DNA of 64,000 nucleotides from Stereum hirsutum FP-91666 SS1 (GCF_000264905.1 NW_006763145.1:712029-776028); one strand, 5' to 3'. Shown: positions 20,962 through 33,294, counted from the stretch's first letter. Notes: a model not told the origin generated them from the sequence alone. Made by a program: numbers and translations.

Positions 20962-23199
20962 ATGTCTCCCGACCCAACTGCCATAGCTACGTCTTGGCTC
21001 ACCGATTTCTCTCGCTCCGTCCAGGACGAGGATATCGCTGCCCTTACCTCGTACTTCCTTCCTGACGGCTGGTTACGAGACCACCTCATCTTTACTTGGG
21101 ACACCCGCTCGCTTCTTGGGCACGAAGCCATCTCTGCATACCTCTCTAACACACTCTCGTCGGCGCAACTCTCGAATATCAAGATCCACGATGCACCGTT
21201 CTTGCACCCAACCTACGGTTCTGTCACGCCCACCTCTCTCGGAGTGACATTTGCGTTCGCCTTCGACACTCCCATTGCGCATGGTAAAGGTTTTGTTCGG
21301 TTGCTCCCGCGAGGCGAGCATTGGAAGGCCCTGTCTGTCTTTACGAGTATGGCTGACCTGAAGGGCCACGAGGAGGAGGGAGCGGAATTAGGCTCATGGG
21401 GTGGTCATACATTGTCGTTCGAGTCTGTGCTCCAAGAGAGGAGGGCACAAATCGAGAGCGAACCCCATGCTCTCATTGGTATGTCGTCATTACATTTTTA
21501 TGCTTACAGCTCTCCTTGCTGACTCGTGGTATTAGTCGGAGCTGGTCAAGCTGGGTTAATGGTTGCTGCTAGGTTCAAACAGATGGGTATCCGGTCGATT
21601 GTTTTAGAAAAGAATGCGCGAGTAGGGGATAACTGGCGCAAACGATACCCCACTCTGAGCTTGCATACGCCCAAGACTAATCATGGATGTGAGTTATGTC
21701 GTCTGTATTAATGTTTGTCCTCTAGCTTATGATGCACTCGCGACAAGATCTTTATCATTCTTGTAAGTCGATTGGTCACTGTTCCTATAATAACCCTAAT
21801 AAGTGATCTCCAGACCCATCAACATGGCCCACTTACTCGCCAAGAGACAAATTAGTGCGTCATCCAGCGCTTCACTTCGACGCGCAGCTAGCTCATCACC
21901 CTTTAGGCCGATTTTATGGAGTTCTATGCCACAGCTCAGGAGCTCGTCGTTTGGACAAACTCTACTCTGTTGCCCCAACCTGCGTACAACCCCGAGACGA
22001 AGAGGTGGACCGTAACGATCGACCGGGATGGTACTGAGGTTCGCCTTAGTCCTTCCCATATCGTCATGGCTGCTGGCGCGGTCGGCCCTCCACGCATCCC
22101 AAACATACCGACACTCAACTCCTTTGCCGGCGAGGTCCTTCACTCTTCTGGATTCAATGGCGCGGCTCCGTACAAAGGCAAGCGCGTCGTTGTCGTCGGC
22201 GCAGGCAACTCGTCCGCCGACATTTGCCAGGACTGCAGCTTCCAGGGTGCATCGTCTGTTACTATGGTGCAGCGGTCATCCACGACAATCGTGAAGAATG
22301 AGTTAGTCCATGATATGGTCATGGTTTCATTTCCGGAAGGAGAACCGACGGAAGTCTCTGACTTCAAGAACACGTCGATGCCTTGGGGTCTCAAGAGGAA
22401 GGTTATCTTGGAGACCAAGGACGTCATCGCTGAGATGCACCGGGAGATGCACGAAGGTCTTCGGAGTCGAGGGCTTGATGTGAATCTGGATGATGGTACG
22501 GGGACCTTCCTGAAGTTCCATTCTAACTACGGAGGTAGGCTTTTCTTCTTCTCGCACTGCCTCGTACAAATATTGATGAATCGTCCCTATCTAGGATATT
22601 GTATGTTTTGTCTATTTAAATTTCACGATCATCTGAAGCTGAGTTTTACTATCACAGGGCAAGACGTAGGGACTGCTCAACTCATCATCGATGGGAAGGT
22701 GGGTATTAAGCATGGCGTCGAGATTGCGCGGTGCAACAAAAACACCATCGTCTTCTCCGACGACTCTGAACTCGAAGCCGATGTCCTGATTTTCGCGTAT
22801 GTCTACTTCACTCCATTAATTCCTATGCCGACGACTAACGAAGAATTGTTAGGACTGGTCAACAATCGTCTCTCGAGGCTTACAAGAAGGTCTTCGACCC
22901 GAGATTGATAGAGCAGACACCTCACCTATGGGGCTTTGACGACGAGCAGGAACTCCGTGGTGTCTTCCGCCGAACGTCGCACCCTGCTGTGAGTGAGGCC
23001 ATTATGACTTTTTTCATACTGCGACTCACCATATGCTCTGGGACCAGCTATGGTTTGCCGGGGGAGATTTCGGTGTATGCCGTACTAGTTCAAAGAATTT
23101 GGTGAATCCTCAGGTTTCATGCTCATGGATCGTTGCTGATTTTATCATCTCTAGGCTCTCCTCATCAAGGCCACGGACCTTGGCATCGTTGGAGAGTGA
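20962..23199 (+). CDS. Flavin-containing monooxygenase with NTF2-like N-terminal region
   Basis: FAD- and NADPH-dependent oxidoreductase. Ten exons (20962-21478, 21536-21688, 21748-21762, 21814-21854, 21907-22534, 22595-22600, 22658-22796, 22853-22988, 23048-23101, 23155-23199) total 1734 nt, giving 577 aa. Residues 1-170 resemble an NTF2/SnoaL-type fold. The FAD-binding glycine motif VGAGQAG is at 173-179, and the NADPH-binding motif VVGAGNSSAD is near 338. Family landmarks are SLHTPKTNH, YPSTWPTYSPRDKL, a FATGQ motif and a closing HPALWFAGGDF. Two microexons (15 and 6 nt) are needed to keep the family sequence NHGYLYHSYPSTW and YGGYWQDVG in frame. They are strongly supported by conservation but unproven. 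Substrate unknown; related enzymes oxidise heteroatoms or act in secondary metabolism. Confidence 0.88.
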
Positions 23200-24103
23200 A
23201 CTATCCAAAACGCCGTTTTGTACATCCTGTCCGCAAAAAAATCCTTGATCTCGTAAAATCTTTTTACTAGTAACAGTTTGACTGGAAGCGAATGCTTTCG
23301 CTGGTTATATGCTAGAAATTTTTGGTGTTGAATCCTGGAGCCATACATTTGAGTCAAACCGACTATGAGAGCGAAAAGAAAGCCTTGAGAAAACCACATT
23401 TATGGACTCGATCCACGTGACGCGAAATCTCATTCACATGCCGTTACACGTGTGTTGACTTTGACGCGTCTCGTTCCAGATTCCAGACGTCTTTCTCGAG
23501 CAACGTCGACCATCCTGAACGAAATCAAGTTGACATCCGTGTAGATCTCCGTCATCCTTGTATCATATCTTCTGTGGTCCCCATATCCGCAAAGTTTCCT
23601 ATCGTGCTTTAATCTTGGACGAGCTGATTGGTCTTGATTAAACCTGTGCAGTCAGAGTGCCTGTCTTCAGCTATTTTTCGAACTTGTTTCGGAGTAGAAC
23701 GCCCTTCTTCGTCAACACGTCCCCTCCGACCTAACCACTGGGTTGCACTCCAGGAGTTTCCTTGTACTTCCTCTGCTTTACAGAACTCAAGAAACCCACG
23801 CGAGTCAGAAAGAGACCTCGAGTATCTAACAGGAAGCGGATCGTGGCAGTGTACGTCCCAAATCCAGCTCTACTTCTCCATGTACTGAATTTTTGCTCTG
23901 ACGGCCCCGCTCACTGCATGATAGCACGAGTCAACGACCAGGACAACAACCATATTAGTCTCAGCCGCCCAGGTCGCACCGAGTCAATTGCCCGAATCCG
24001 TCTATTAGTGTTGGATACCAACTTGTTCCAAGCATCCTGCCACCCGTGTTCTCCGACCTCCGACGTATTGATCGAAATTCCCGCCTGATTCGAACCGTAC
24101 AAA
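23200..24103. other. Intergenic spacer
   Basis: About 900 bases without a supportable gene. Short frames at 23628-23888 and 23762-24088 show no conserved features. The last 150 bases are probably the promoter of the gene at 24104. Confidence 0.4.
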
Positions 24104-25581
24104 ATGGCCCACTCATCACCTCATGTCACGCCGTTCATTCCACCCCTCCCAGAGATTCACGGCGGGCCCCCCTCACAACAAGGTCCCGTTATCCCTCCCG
24201 TTATCCCTCCCTTCTCTCCTTCAGGGTCCATTCCCCCCTCATTCGGACAACAAACACCAAGCCAAGCGTCGAACGGGTACCTCAGTCCATACGGCACTCC
24301 TTACTACCCACCTACACAAATGGCCCCACCAGGCTCGTACTATATGCCTACCGTCAATCTCCCAGACGGTGGCCCGCCGCCACCCGCGATGAATCACAAC
24401 ATTCCCCGTGGAGGGTCACAACCGCCGCAACCGGGCTTCTCTTCGGATTGGACAGGTTTTCCTCCACCACCCCCTTCTCAAGGGACACCGTGGGGCCAAC
24501 CCGCACCGCCTCCTCAAGGGACGCCGTGGGGTCAACCAGCGCAGATACCAGGTCAATGGGGTGCACCTCCTCCACCTCATCCTTCATATACGGGTTACAA
24601 CAACTTTCAACAGCCACTACCGGGAGGGTATGCACCCCCGCCTCCTCCCGCTTTTGGCGGCTACGGTGGTCCTCCTGGGTATGGCGGACCATCCTGGGGA
24701 TATACGCCCAGTCCTTATGCCCAGCCGCTTCCCGGTGGATGGCCGCCGCAACAATCAGCACCGCCACCCATGCCACCCATGCAAATGCATCGTGTAGCAC
24801 GAGCAGACAGAGGCGATAAGGTAGGCCATTTTGAGGCGGGCGCTCATTGTACGTCCTTCCATTCCGCAAGCAAGAATGTCCTGACTGTGCTGATTTCCAA
24901 CCAAATCCAGACGGTCCTGTCCTGAAACCAATGCTCTTGAAGATTGTTCGTGCGGACCTTTCAATCAACCCACTCCTTCAACCTCTACCTATTGAAGACC
25001 CCCCTGAACCACGACTCATCTGGAATATGCTCTTTTCGACTGCGCTCTGCCGTCGTTCGACTGACCCTATAGATCGCTCGTGGTCTGTCGGTCGCCAGGA
25101 GCCTGCCACTTTCCCTCGCGTCTCCTCCATTCGTCTTCTCTCGCGGACTATTCCCTGGCTCATCGATATCCCCGCGTCCAACCCTGTTATTGGCGTCACT
25201 TGTGGCGACGTCATCGAACAGCTCTCCGACTACCTACAAGGTCGGATCTCGAAGAAAGACTTTGACAAGGCTTCTCGCGAGACGCAAGAGGCTCTGAAGG
25301 CGACGTACCATCATAATCGGAGTAGGGACGAGGGCGTTCCGGGAGGCAGACTTGGGGAGGGGTTGAAGAGGCTGGATTGGTTGGGACCGAAGACGATGTG
25401 GGGAGGGCTGGAGAAGAACGATGCGTTGGTGAGGGAAGTTTGTGACGAGGTGTTGCCGTGTATATTGGAGTTGAAGTGTGATCCGAGACCGATCGCGGAC
25501 GACGATGTGAGGGTTCAAAGGGAGGGTAGGAGAAGGTCGAGGAGTGCGAGGAGTAGCAGGAGGTCAAGCCCAGGACATTGA
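24104..25581 (+). CDS. Proline-rich DUF6699 protein
   Basis: Two exons, 24104-24848 and 24911-25581, total 1416 nt, giving 471 aa. Residues 1-235 are very rich in Pro, Gly, Gln and Tyr, with a local repeat (QGTPWGQPA twice near 24480-24540), so probably disordered. Residues about 245-400 form the DUF6699 domain typical of mushroom-forming fungi: HYGPVLKPMLLKIV, WNMLFSTALCRR, PATFPRVSSIRLLSRTIPW, GVTCGDVIEQLSDYLQG. The tail is Arg/Ser-rich. The intron 24849-24910 was chosen because GTACGT ... CTGAC ... CCAG is canonical and restores the family junction. An earlier GTAGGC donor at 24821 is possible only with a weak acceptor. Function of DUF6699 is unknown. Confidence 0.85.
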
Positions 25582-26795
25582 ACCTGAAACCGGCGAATTG
25601 AATGTGGATATGTTATCAGTATTGGGTGGATATGCTTCTGTTTCCTTTTATATTCCTTTTCATATCCAAAGCGCATGATGCTATTGTACTCCACGTCCCT
25701 CGTCATTACTATGTATACCTGTTGTATGACCCATACCATGCTCAATATTTTATCCTCGTCTGTACCCACCATCACGTACGAGAAAGAATTCGAAACAGAT
25801 CATGGTACGCACCAACACTTGCGCCACAACGTCAGAGCCACCCAGGGCCTCCCAGGGCTCTCAGCCACACAACGCCAACACGTGTTCATGAATCTCAAAG
25901 CGGAAGATGAATGGAAAGTCGTCTCTTTTGTTTCTCGACCTCTTCATCGCACCATCCCTTTCGAGCCTTCATTTTCTCATAGTCTCGAACGGCTTGTACT
26001 TTGATTGAACATGATCGAAGCTGCGTCGAGACTCGACGAAGGCCTCGAAGGTGCCACTGGCGCCACTGGGTCCTGCGGAATTCCCCCAGATTCCTCCATC
26101 CCTCGAAAAACTCTTCCCCCACACCCTCCGCATCATCCTCCAATTTTATCGCTGTGCCACGTCTCCAAGCCTGTTCATTTTCATCGCCCTGCTCTCGAAC
26201 ATCCTCACAAGGAAAAGGTCTTTGCGGCAAAGTTCTCGATGATCTGCTAGTCATGACTCAGCATCCACATGAGTAATCCCGCTCCGATTTTGCACGCATT
26301 CATAATCGCCTGTTCTCAATGCCACAGCTGTGGTCTGTTAATTTGGCAGCCGCGAGGCTGTGAGTGGATCTGGACTTTGGAATTCATCCGCTCATGGGTC
26401 CCACAATGGATTTGCCAACGGGGAACGTTTGCTCGGCATGAGAATATCTCGTGGTGCGGCTAGCGCTTTTGATTATCCCAAACCGGCAGTGGTATGATTA
26501 TTATCAGCGAGATATCCCCTTTAACAGATCCAGGTGTTGTGACCGCCCACATATAAATGGTGGGATCCTGAGCCCGCTCGTGGACCCCACTTCGGACTGC
26601 GCCCCCTCTCGCGAGTCGCAACCCCCCAAAGCTGGGATCCCTACGCTTCACAGCTTAATCTACGTTAAACACGCAGCCTGTCGAAGTCTCCCATACTTTG
26701 CTTGGATCTACTGCGAAAGCCAGTCTCTGCTATACTAACTCCTACACTGGCGCTTAGCTCTTGTCCTGCATACGCCGTGTCTTCCATTTTCAGTC
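25582..26795. other. Intergenic region with an unresolved minus-strand frame
   Basis: About 1.2 kb between the DUF6699 gene and epsin. A minus-strand open frame (26254-25895) ends in a charged helix-like segment (VRDYEKMKARKG) that looks protein-like, but I find neither a start context, splice partners nor a family. A plus-strand frame over the same bases is equally open. No call is made. The part from 26560 to 26795 is probably the epsin promoter. Confidence 0.35.
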
Positions 26796-28935
26796 ATGAA
26801 AGGCGCATTTCGAGTAACGAAGAACCTTGGCTACTCAAGTACCGAGAACAAGGTCCGGAATGCAACAAGTAACTCCAACACCCCTCCATCTGGCCAACAA
26901 ATGCATGAGCTCGCTGTACTTTCGTATGATAGGTACGCTCAGATCCAACCAGATGATGGTCACAGTTCCGGATGGTAACACTTGGTTACGACTTGCTTCA
27001 GGACTGATTTTGCTGAAATCATGGAGGTGCTGGACAAGAGATTGAACGACAAGGGAAAAAATTGGAGGCATGTATACAAGGTGCGTATATCATCTCACAG
27101 GTGTGACGGTACGGTCGCTCTCGGTGTGGAGTGCAAGCCTGCGTTTTTGGCCGTTGGAGAAGGTATTGCTACGTGCATCAGCCTGCTCCGGTTGTAGTGC
27201 TGCGGGAGGTGGCGCAACGCAGCGAGCTTGTTCTGAATCTGGCGGGGCGCTACGGCCGGCCGTTTGCTATGCATCAGTGCGTCATCTTCGGCTCGGCTTC
27301 AGGAGGCTCAACAGCTGTTGATTGCACTGCACGATTCTTGGTATCGGTGATTGGTTCGGACTTGGATGACTACGTTCTGCCTACTAAGAGTACTCTTCGT
27401 GCTTTGTAGCCAGTAATGATGTCGAAATAAGCTTGATCGGACACCGAAGCCGCTGACTAGTTCTGAGCAGTCACCGTCGGTTATCATGGCCCCTTTGCCT
27501 TTTTGTTGTCATTCCTATTACTGAGTGGTCTGTAACACCCGCTAACCCGCATGCCATCGTGTTCAACAGTCCCTTTGTGTAATCGACTACCTTCTACACA
27601 CCGGCTCGCCTGCCGTAGCTGCATACTTCCGGCAGAACATATACCTCGTCAAGACCCTACGCGACTTCCAGCATATTGACGAGGAAGGAAAGGATGCCGG
27701 GTCGGACGTGCGCGTTAGGGCGAGGGATGTAGCGACGTTGTTGATGGACGATGTGAAATTGAGGGAGGCGAGAAGTCGGAGGAAGGCGATGAGGGCACGG
27801 ATGATGGGGTCGGGAAGTGCAGATTCGACTCTCGACGACGAAGGAAGAAAGAGTACAGGGAGTGCCGATGAAGGAAGGAAAGGGCATAAGAGGTTGACGA
27901 GAGAAGAGACTGATTTGGCGAGGGCGATCAAGTTAAGCGAAGAGGAAGAGAAGGAGAGGCTGAGGAAGGTAGCGGAGGGTGGGGGATCTCTGTTCGATAA
28001 TATGTGCGTATCCATCGTGACATTTCCTCTCGGTTTCTCGGTTTTGCTGACTTCTGCGTGCAATTTACTGTAGAGAGACGCCACTCATTGACCTCTCCAC
28101 GGAGGACTCTGCGTCACGGCAACCACCACCACAGGTCGCGATGATACAACCTCAGTACACCCAGGCCTTCATTCAACCCCAGTATACGCAGGCGATGGTA
28201 CAACCACAGATGACCAGCATACCCACCCAATTCACTGCGTACGACCCTTACGCCCAGCAAGCCCAATACGACGCCATGGTTCAGGTCGGTTCTCTTATGC
28301 ATAGTTTTATCGATATCGTTTCTCATCGGTTAATATAGGCGGAACATATGCGACAGCAGGCAGAAGCACAGCAACAGTTCCTGCTTGCCATGCAGGCGTC
28401 TCAGCAGCAGCAGCAGAAGCCGCTCGCACCGCAACCAACTGGATTTGGGTAAGCATGTCAGCCTCACCTCCCATTATCTCTTCACTTACAGTATCTCTAC
28501 AGATCGAACAACCCCTTCGCCCAGCCGGATTCTTTGTCTACTCCGGGAACACCTTTCCAGAACACCACCACACCTTCAACTCCCAATTACCCGTTCCTTT
28601 CGCACACACCCGAACCCTCATCCTTCCGCTCACCGTACAGTTCGCACCACTACACGAAATCTACGCCCGCGCTCACCCACCGCTCCGCCACCGCCTCCTC
28701 GCACGCTTCCTCTGTGCCACCCAAAACACCGGACAGCTCTGAGTATGCGCATAGTCAGCTGGAGAGACTGTTCAAGAGTAGGATCGAGGGTGGGGATCTG
28801 GAGGGCGGTGTGGATACATTTGGGAACACAGGTGGGTTGAGATATGGTGGGACGGCTTATGGTCAGTTGGTCGCACAGAAGACGGGGCAGGGGATGATGG
28901 GGCAGGGGACTGGGTATGGTGCATATGTACGGTGA
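26796..28935 (+). CDS. Epsin (ENTH-domain endocytic adaptor)
   Basis: Six exons (26796-26932, 27002-27080, 27570-28003, 28074-28284, 28339-28448, 28503-28935) total 1404 nt, giving 467 aa. The ENTH domain spans roughly residues 1-150: NKVRNATSNSNTPPSG, DFAEIMEVLDKRLNDKGKNW, CVIDYLLHTGSPAVAAYFR, KTLRDFQHIDEEGKD. A ubiquitin-interacting motif follows (EETDLARAIKLSEEEE), then Gln-rich sequence and an NPF motif (SNNPFAQP) for EH-domain partners. Near the C-terminus, LIDLST is a possible clathrin-box-like segment. Epsins bind PtdIns(4,5)P2, bend membrane and link ubiquitinated cargo to clathrin at the plasma membrane. The second intron (27081-27569, 489 nt) is about nine times longer than the others. 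Confidence 0.93.
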
Positions 28936-29583
28936 TTAACATCTCAGGGAAGGTTTTTCCTTCCAGACGGATCGGCTATTCGTACGCTATATAGAACGTA
29001 GATTACTCTTGCTTTCCTTGAATAATTGTGTATTTGTGCCAGTGTTGTCGTCTTCGCTGTCTTATTATATTGCCCATGACATATGCATATCCGCTATCAC
29101 TATTTGACATGACCATGATTGATTTTATACACTGAGACGGAGAAGGTTTTGGGACGAAGTGAAGAGCTTCGAGCTAACCTTCTGAAATTCCCACTGTGGC
29201 AATCTTGCGCCACACCATTACCAACGACCCGGGTTCACCCGAGTTCGAGCGCGAACCTCCGGCGTGACTCAGAGTTTTCTTTCTGTAATGTACACGATGA
29301 GCGCGTTATTGTGGTCCTAGGTTAGCACATACCCCCTATCGAATTGTCTCCGTTTAATGCCTAAACCGCCTTGTGACACAGTATTCGTCCACGAATAGTA
29401 ACTTACACTGAACCGTTTCACCTCATTGGCTCTCCCTGTAAGTTCCGATTCAGAACAGTTCCTCCATTGATTTTGTTCGCTGCGTTCAAGATGTACTCAT
29501 TGTGGTAAACATATGCGTGCAGGAGCAACCCTACCGCGAACCTGCGCGCGACTAACATCGCATCTGCCGCCGAAAACCCCGCT
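28936..29583. other. Intergenic spacer
   Basis: About 650 bases with no supportable gene between epsin and the F-box/LRR gene. Nothing notable beyond the probable epsin 3' region. Confidence 0.4.
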
Positions 29584-31035
29584 ATGGATCGATTGCCCAA
29601 TGAGTTACTCACTACAGTATTGGAACTTACTGTCTCTACCGATACATCGGTCTTCGACATCTCGAAGCCTCCGTGGACCACCGGCTACGTCTGCCGCCGA
29701 TGGCGAAACCTCTCATTAGGTGTTGGCGCCCTCTGGCGTAACATCACGATCAACATTAGCGAATGTAGTGCTAGTCCGTTCAGTGGCCAGATGCGAACCC
29801 TGGAGACCTTCCTCGCTCGCTCCCGGAATCAAGGCCTTTTCGTCCGCATCAAGGGATCAGAGAATATCTCAGAATTTGCCTTTTGGAGAATTCTCCAGAA
29901 GTCTTGTCGCATTCAGGATCTCGAGGTCGAGCTCTGCATAGAAAGCTTCAACCTCTTCAGGTACCTCGACAACCCATTCCCTTTCCCGTCCTTGCAAAAC
30001 CTTGTCGTCAAAAACTCCTCTTCGCCCGTCCACGGTAGCCCCCACGGTGTGTTCCGAGATTTTTTAACTGTAGCGCCCCAGTTACGCAAAGTCGTCTTCG
30101 GAGAGGGCTTCGGTTGGGACGGACATATGATAGTGGCCCGTTGTCTACCGGCTGCTCAGTTAGTCGACATAGAAATTCATGACGACATGGATCCCACCGA
30201 GTCCTGTCTCTCGATTCTCAAGTCTTGTCCCCAACTGCGCAGCTTATGCCTTCCCAGGGTCACTTCCGACTGCGAGAAGAGCATGTTCCCCGATCCAGTC
30301 CGTCACGACAATCTGACGTCGCTGACCATACGATGCGACTGGACCGTCCCGGGCGAGGACGAGGACGAGGACGATACCTCCAGTATTTTCGACTTCATCG
30401 CACTCCCTTCGTTGTCGTCCTTGATCTTCAAATCAGATTGGAGCATGAACCTTCTGTCCTTCGTCGGGGCTCTGGCACCCCCTGTCATCCAATCTTTCAT
30501 CGCGCGCTCATCATGCACGATCCGACATCTCCGCATCGACTCTACTGTCACCCTATTTGAATACTTCTGCGACTTCCTTGCCGTCGTCCCGCTACTCGAA
30601 GTCCTAGAGTATCGACCATCGGATCCTATGAGACTCCCGACACCATTCATGGACTCTCTCGGTGACTCCTTTATGCACATGCTGCATTATGACCCCGATG
30701 AGGATAATACACGAATTCTCCTTCCTCAACTCAAGACCCTAATCATGGAGGACTGCCACAACTTCGGAAAGGATTCGTTTTTCCCCTTCATGGTTGAGAG
30801 CCGATACGGCCTTCGCGATGGATCGGAGGTTGCCAATTTGGAGAAAGTCTCGTTTATAGTGGAAGATGACTTAGGACCGGATGGAATGGACGCTCTGACA
30901 AGTCTTATGATTCGGGGATTGGATGTGCGACTTAAAAGGAGGCTCTGGGAGAATGAGAAAGAGGGAATAGAGGCAATCAATCCAGCGAAGTCCTTGATTC
31001 ATTCAATCGTGCAAGTTCTGCCTAGTCTTGGATGA
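29584..31035 (+). CDS. F-box protein with leucine-rich-like repeats (E)
   Basis: Single open frame of 483 aa without introns. The N-terminal F-box begins at residue 1-5 (DRLPNELLTTVLEL ... YVCRRWRNLSLGVGALWRNI), the compact F-box-like type frequent in Agaricomycetes. The remainder contains repeating Leu-rich segments (LRKVVFGEGFGWD, LPQLKTLIMEDCHNF, ANLEKVSFIVEDD) consistent with an LRR-type solenoid, and an acidic run at about 30356-30375 (EDEDEDD). Presumed substrate adaptor of an SCF ubiquitin ligase; substrate unknown. It is paralogous to the gene at 34279, sharing MVESR, GLDVR and GYVC.RWR segments. It belongs to a different F-box family from genes A-D. Confidence 0.85.
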   Translation: MDRLPNELLTTVLELTVSTDTSVFDISKPPWTTGYVCRRWRNLSLGVGALWRNITINISECSASPFSGQMRTLETFLARSRNQGLFVRIKGSENISEFAFWRILQKSCRIQDLEVELCIESFNLFRYLDNPFPFPSLQNLVVKNSSSPVHGSPHGVFRDFLTVAPQLRKVVFGEGFGWDGHMIVARCLPAAQLVDIEIHDDMDPTESCLSILKSCPQLRSLCLPRVTSDCEKSMFPDPVRHDNLTSLTIRCDWTVPGEDEDEDDTSSIFDFIALPSLSSLIFKSDWSMNLLSFVGALAPPVIQSFIARSSCTIRHLRIDSTVTLFEYFCDFLAVVPLLEVLEYRPSDPMRLPTPFMDSLGDSFMHMLHYDPDEDNTRILLPQLKTLIMEDCHNFGKDSFFPFMVESRYGLRDGSEVANLEKVSFIVEDDLGPDGMDALTSLMIRGLDVRLKRRLWENEKEGIEAINPAKSLIHSIVQVLPSLG

Positions 31036-32430
31036 TCTTCCACTTAGGTGAGTGTACCGAACCCAGGGATTTTGGTCAGCTCTTATACATTCGTCTAAAT
31101 ATTGATCTTGCAACATGTCGTATCTATAGCTTAAAAATTGTATAAACAGGTGGGATGTACAGCTCGTACCTAGTTGGTAGGCCACCGGGTGACTCGTGTG
31201 GCGTTGTGTAGGATAGAAGGAATGCCCTCTTGCATCGCTGGGGTAATTATCTCAAACTCAATGACCGTGTCCTGGTCTTATTACCGGACTGCGGGCTCTC
31301 AGACGCTTGGACTGCAGAGGGGGTTGAGAGGCAAATACGTGACGGTCGCCCAATGCTGCGCTAGAGATGGTTGTCGACTAGTCAAAGCAACATCAAAGAT
31401 GGCCTTTCGCAAGTGCACTCGACGCTGTCCGGAGAGAAAGCCGGTGTACTGTGGTCACTATCCTCCTGTTGTCATTTGAGCTGACGTCTATGCCTTTTCT
31501 TACAGTCCGCCATAGGCCATCTCGTACCAATTTGAATGCAATTGATCGGCTCATTCGCTTTCAAGCCGCCAAGTCAAGTTGGCTTGCAGCACAAGTAGAT
31601 GATAATATGTGTCCTGTCTGCGGATGGTGACTTTGCAGCCAGTTCCGTCGTTGGCCCTGCATTTGTCCACATTTCATTTCACTTCTTTATCGTCGGCCGA
31701 AGGTGAGCTGTCTCTCATGCAATGGGTGCGTCTGCACTTCGAGCTCGTTCACTCGCACAGCGATTGAGGTTGCATACGCTGTCTAATATCACCAAAGCTG
31801 TTCCCATACGAGACCTCTGGTCAGCCTAGATAGCGAGAATCTATCGCTTATGTGGTTGCAAACGCAAGGCTTGTGTGGCGCGTGTATATGTTGTTCGTTC
31901 TCATCCCGGGGCCTTGTACTCCGCTAAGGTTGGAACTTCAAACTGTGCACCATAAAGTGACCTCCTCGTTTACGCAGTCGAGCGCCTTACTTACCTGGTG
32001 GGCCGGTTAGGATTTGATGGCCACAAACGTGAACAAAGGCGCTAGCCAGCTGTCGCTGACGGCGCTCGACATGCACTGGAACGGCTTGAGGCTCAGGAGT
32101 GCTGCATCCATCATGACTTGCTACCTATGATCTCTATGAAGCTTTGATGCACTCAAAAACTTACTATGAGCCGACTACTTCTGCGGACTAATTAACGGCA
32201 TATTGATCCGGTCCCCTATGTTAATTCGTCTCTCATCGCCACACACACATGCATCGACAAGCTCGGCTCGAGCAAGCATGAGCCACACTGCCTTTTCTAT
32301 CCCATTTGGGAGTACGAACATGTGGGCTCTTCAGAGCGGGGTCGGATCTGCCCAAGACCATCATGGTTTTAGCCTGTGCAGTAACAAAAATACTGAATAC
32401 TCGTCTACATGGCAATGTAGCCCTGATGCA
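31036..32430. other. Intergenic region
   Basis: About 1.4 kb without a gene I can support. The frame at 31174-31479 has no conserved features. The final part is the promoter of the secreted protein gene. Confidence 0.4.
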
Positions 32431-32437
32431 TATAAAA
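32431..32437 (+). promoter_or_regulatory. TATA box of the secreted DPBB protein gene
   Basis: TATAAAAG is a near-consensus TATA element about 110 bases upstream of the ATG at 32543, followed by a CT-rich leader. Confidence 0.6.
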
Positions 32438-32542
32438 GGGCCGCTGTCTCCTCAGGTTTCTCCTCAGTTCGCTCGGCCTCATTCTTCTACGACTCCTCCC
32501 CTTAAACACTACATCACTCTTTATTCATCACTCCTTCCAATA

Positions 32543-33294
32543 ATGTTCTCCTTCACCAGTATCATTGCCGTGGCCTCCGTGGCCTCCGTCGCCCTCTTCT
32601 CTCTGGTTTCTGCGAGCGCTGTGCCCACTGGCAACAGCACTCTCCTCGCTAGACAAAGCTACAGCGCTGATGGTACGTTTATTGGATCGACTCTCCTTCT
32701 GCACTGGCATCGCAGTCCTGACTCTGGACGATTGCATAGGAACCTACTATTCACCAGGTTTGGGCGCTTGGTAAAATTTTCCTGGTTTCTCTTGGAAGAC
32801 CTCGGCTCTGAACTGACCGTTGAACACAGCGGTTTGACCAACGCCGACACGGACCTCATCGTCGCTGTTTCCACCAGTCTTTACGATTCTTACCCGTGAG
32901 CAAACGCACTTCTACTGTCTTCCACATCTTGTCGCTAACGATGATCTTTCACAGCGGTGCTACCTCCAACCCCAACCTGTCAGTCCCCATACAGTATATT
33001 TGTCAATTCCTCCTCATTCTCTTACTGACCGTTCTCCATATCCAGCAACCCCATCTGTGGCAAGACTATCACCGCCACATGTACGCCACTTTCCTTTTTT
33101 TCTGACATACAACGTGTAGACACTTACTTCGCCGCTGTGTATCGTTCATAGACAATGGAAAGAGCGTGACTGCCGCTGTCGAAGACAAGTGCTACGCCTG
33201 CGCGGAGTACGACCTCGACTTCTCCCCGTCCGCTTTCCAGCAGCTCGCTGACGAGTCGGTTGGCCGCATCGAGATCACCTGGCAATTCAACTAA
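32543..33294 (+). CDS. Secreted RlpA-like double-psi beta-barrel protein (riboflavin-aldehyde-forming-enzyme type)
   Basis: Six exons (32543-32672, 32740-32770, 32830-32895, 32955-32978, 33046-33080, 33152-33294) total 429 nt, giving 142 aa. A signal peptide covers residues 1 to about 25 (FTSIIAVASVASVALFSLVSA). The mature part is a single double-psi barrel: GTYYSPGLGACGLTNADTD, IVAVSTSLYDSYPGATSNPN, NPICGKTITATYNGKSVTAA, DLDFSPSAFQQLA. Four Cys are placed as in the family (GAC, PIC, DKCYAC). Such proteins are abundant in mushroom fungi, where they are often labelled riboflavin-aldehyde-forming enzymes or expansin-like. Enzyme activity cannot be inferred from sequence. Very small exons (24-35 nt) are a feature of this gene, and the frame closes perfectly. 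Confidence 0.9.

Noticed and set aside
24821..24910. Alternative donor GTAGGC in the DUF6699 gene
   Set aside because: It needs a poor acceptor and spoils the HYGPVLKP junction. The GTACGT donor at 24849 with a CTGAC branch site fits better.
25895..26254. 119-residue minus-strand open frame with a charged C-terminal helix
   Set aside because: Equally open frames on the plus strand, no start context, splice partners or recognisable family; kept only as a note in the spacer entry.
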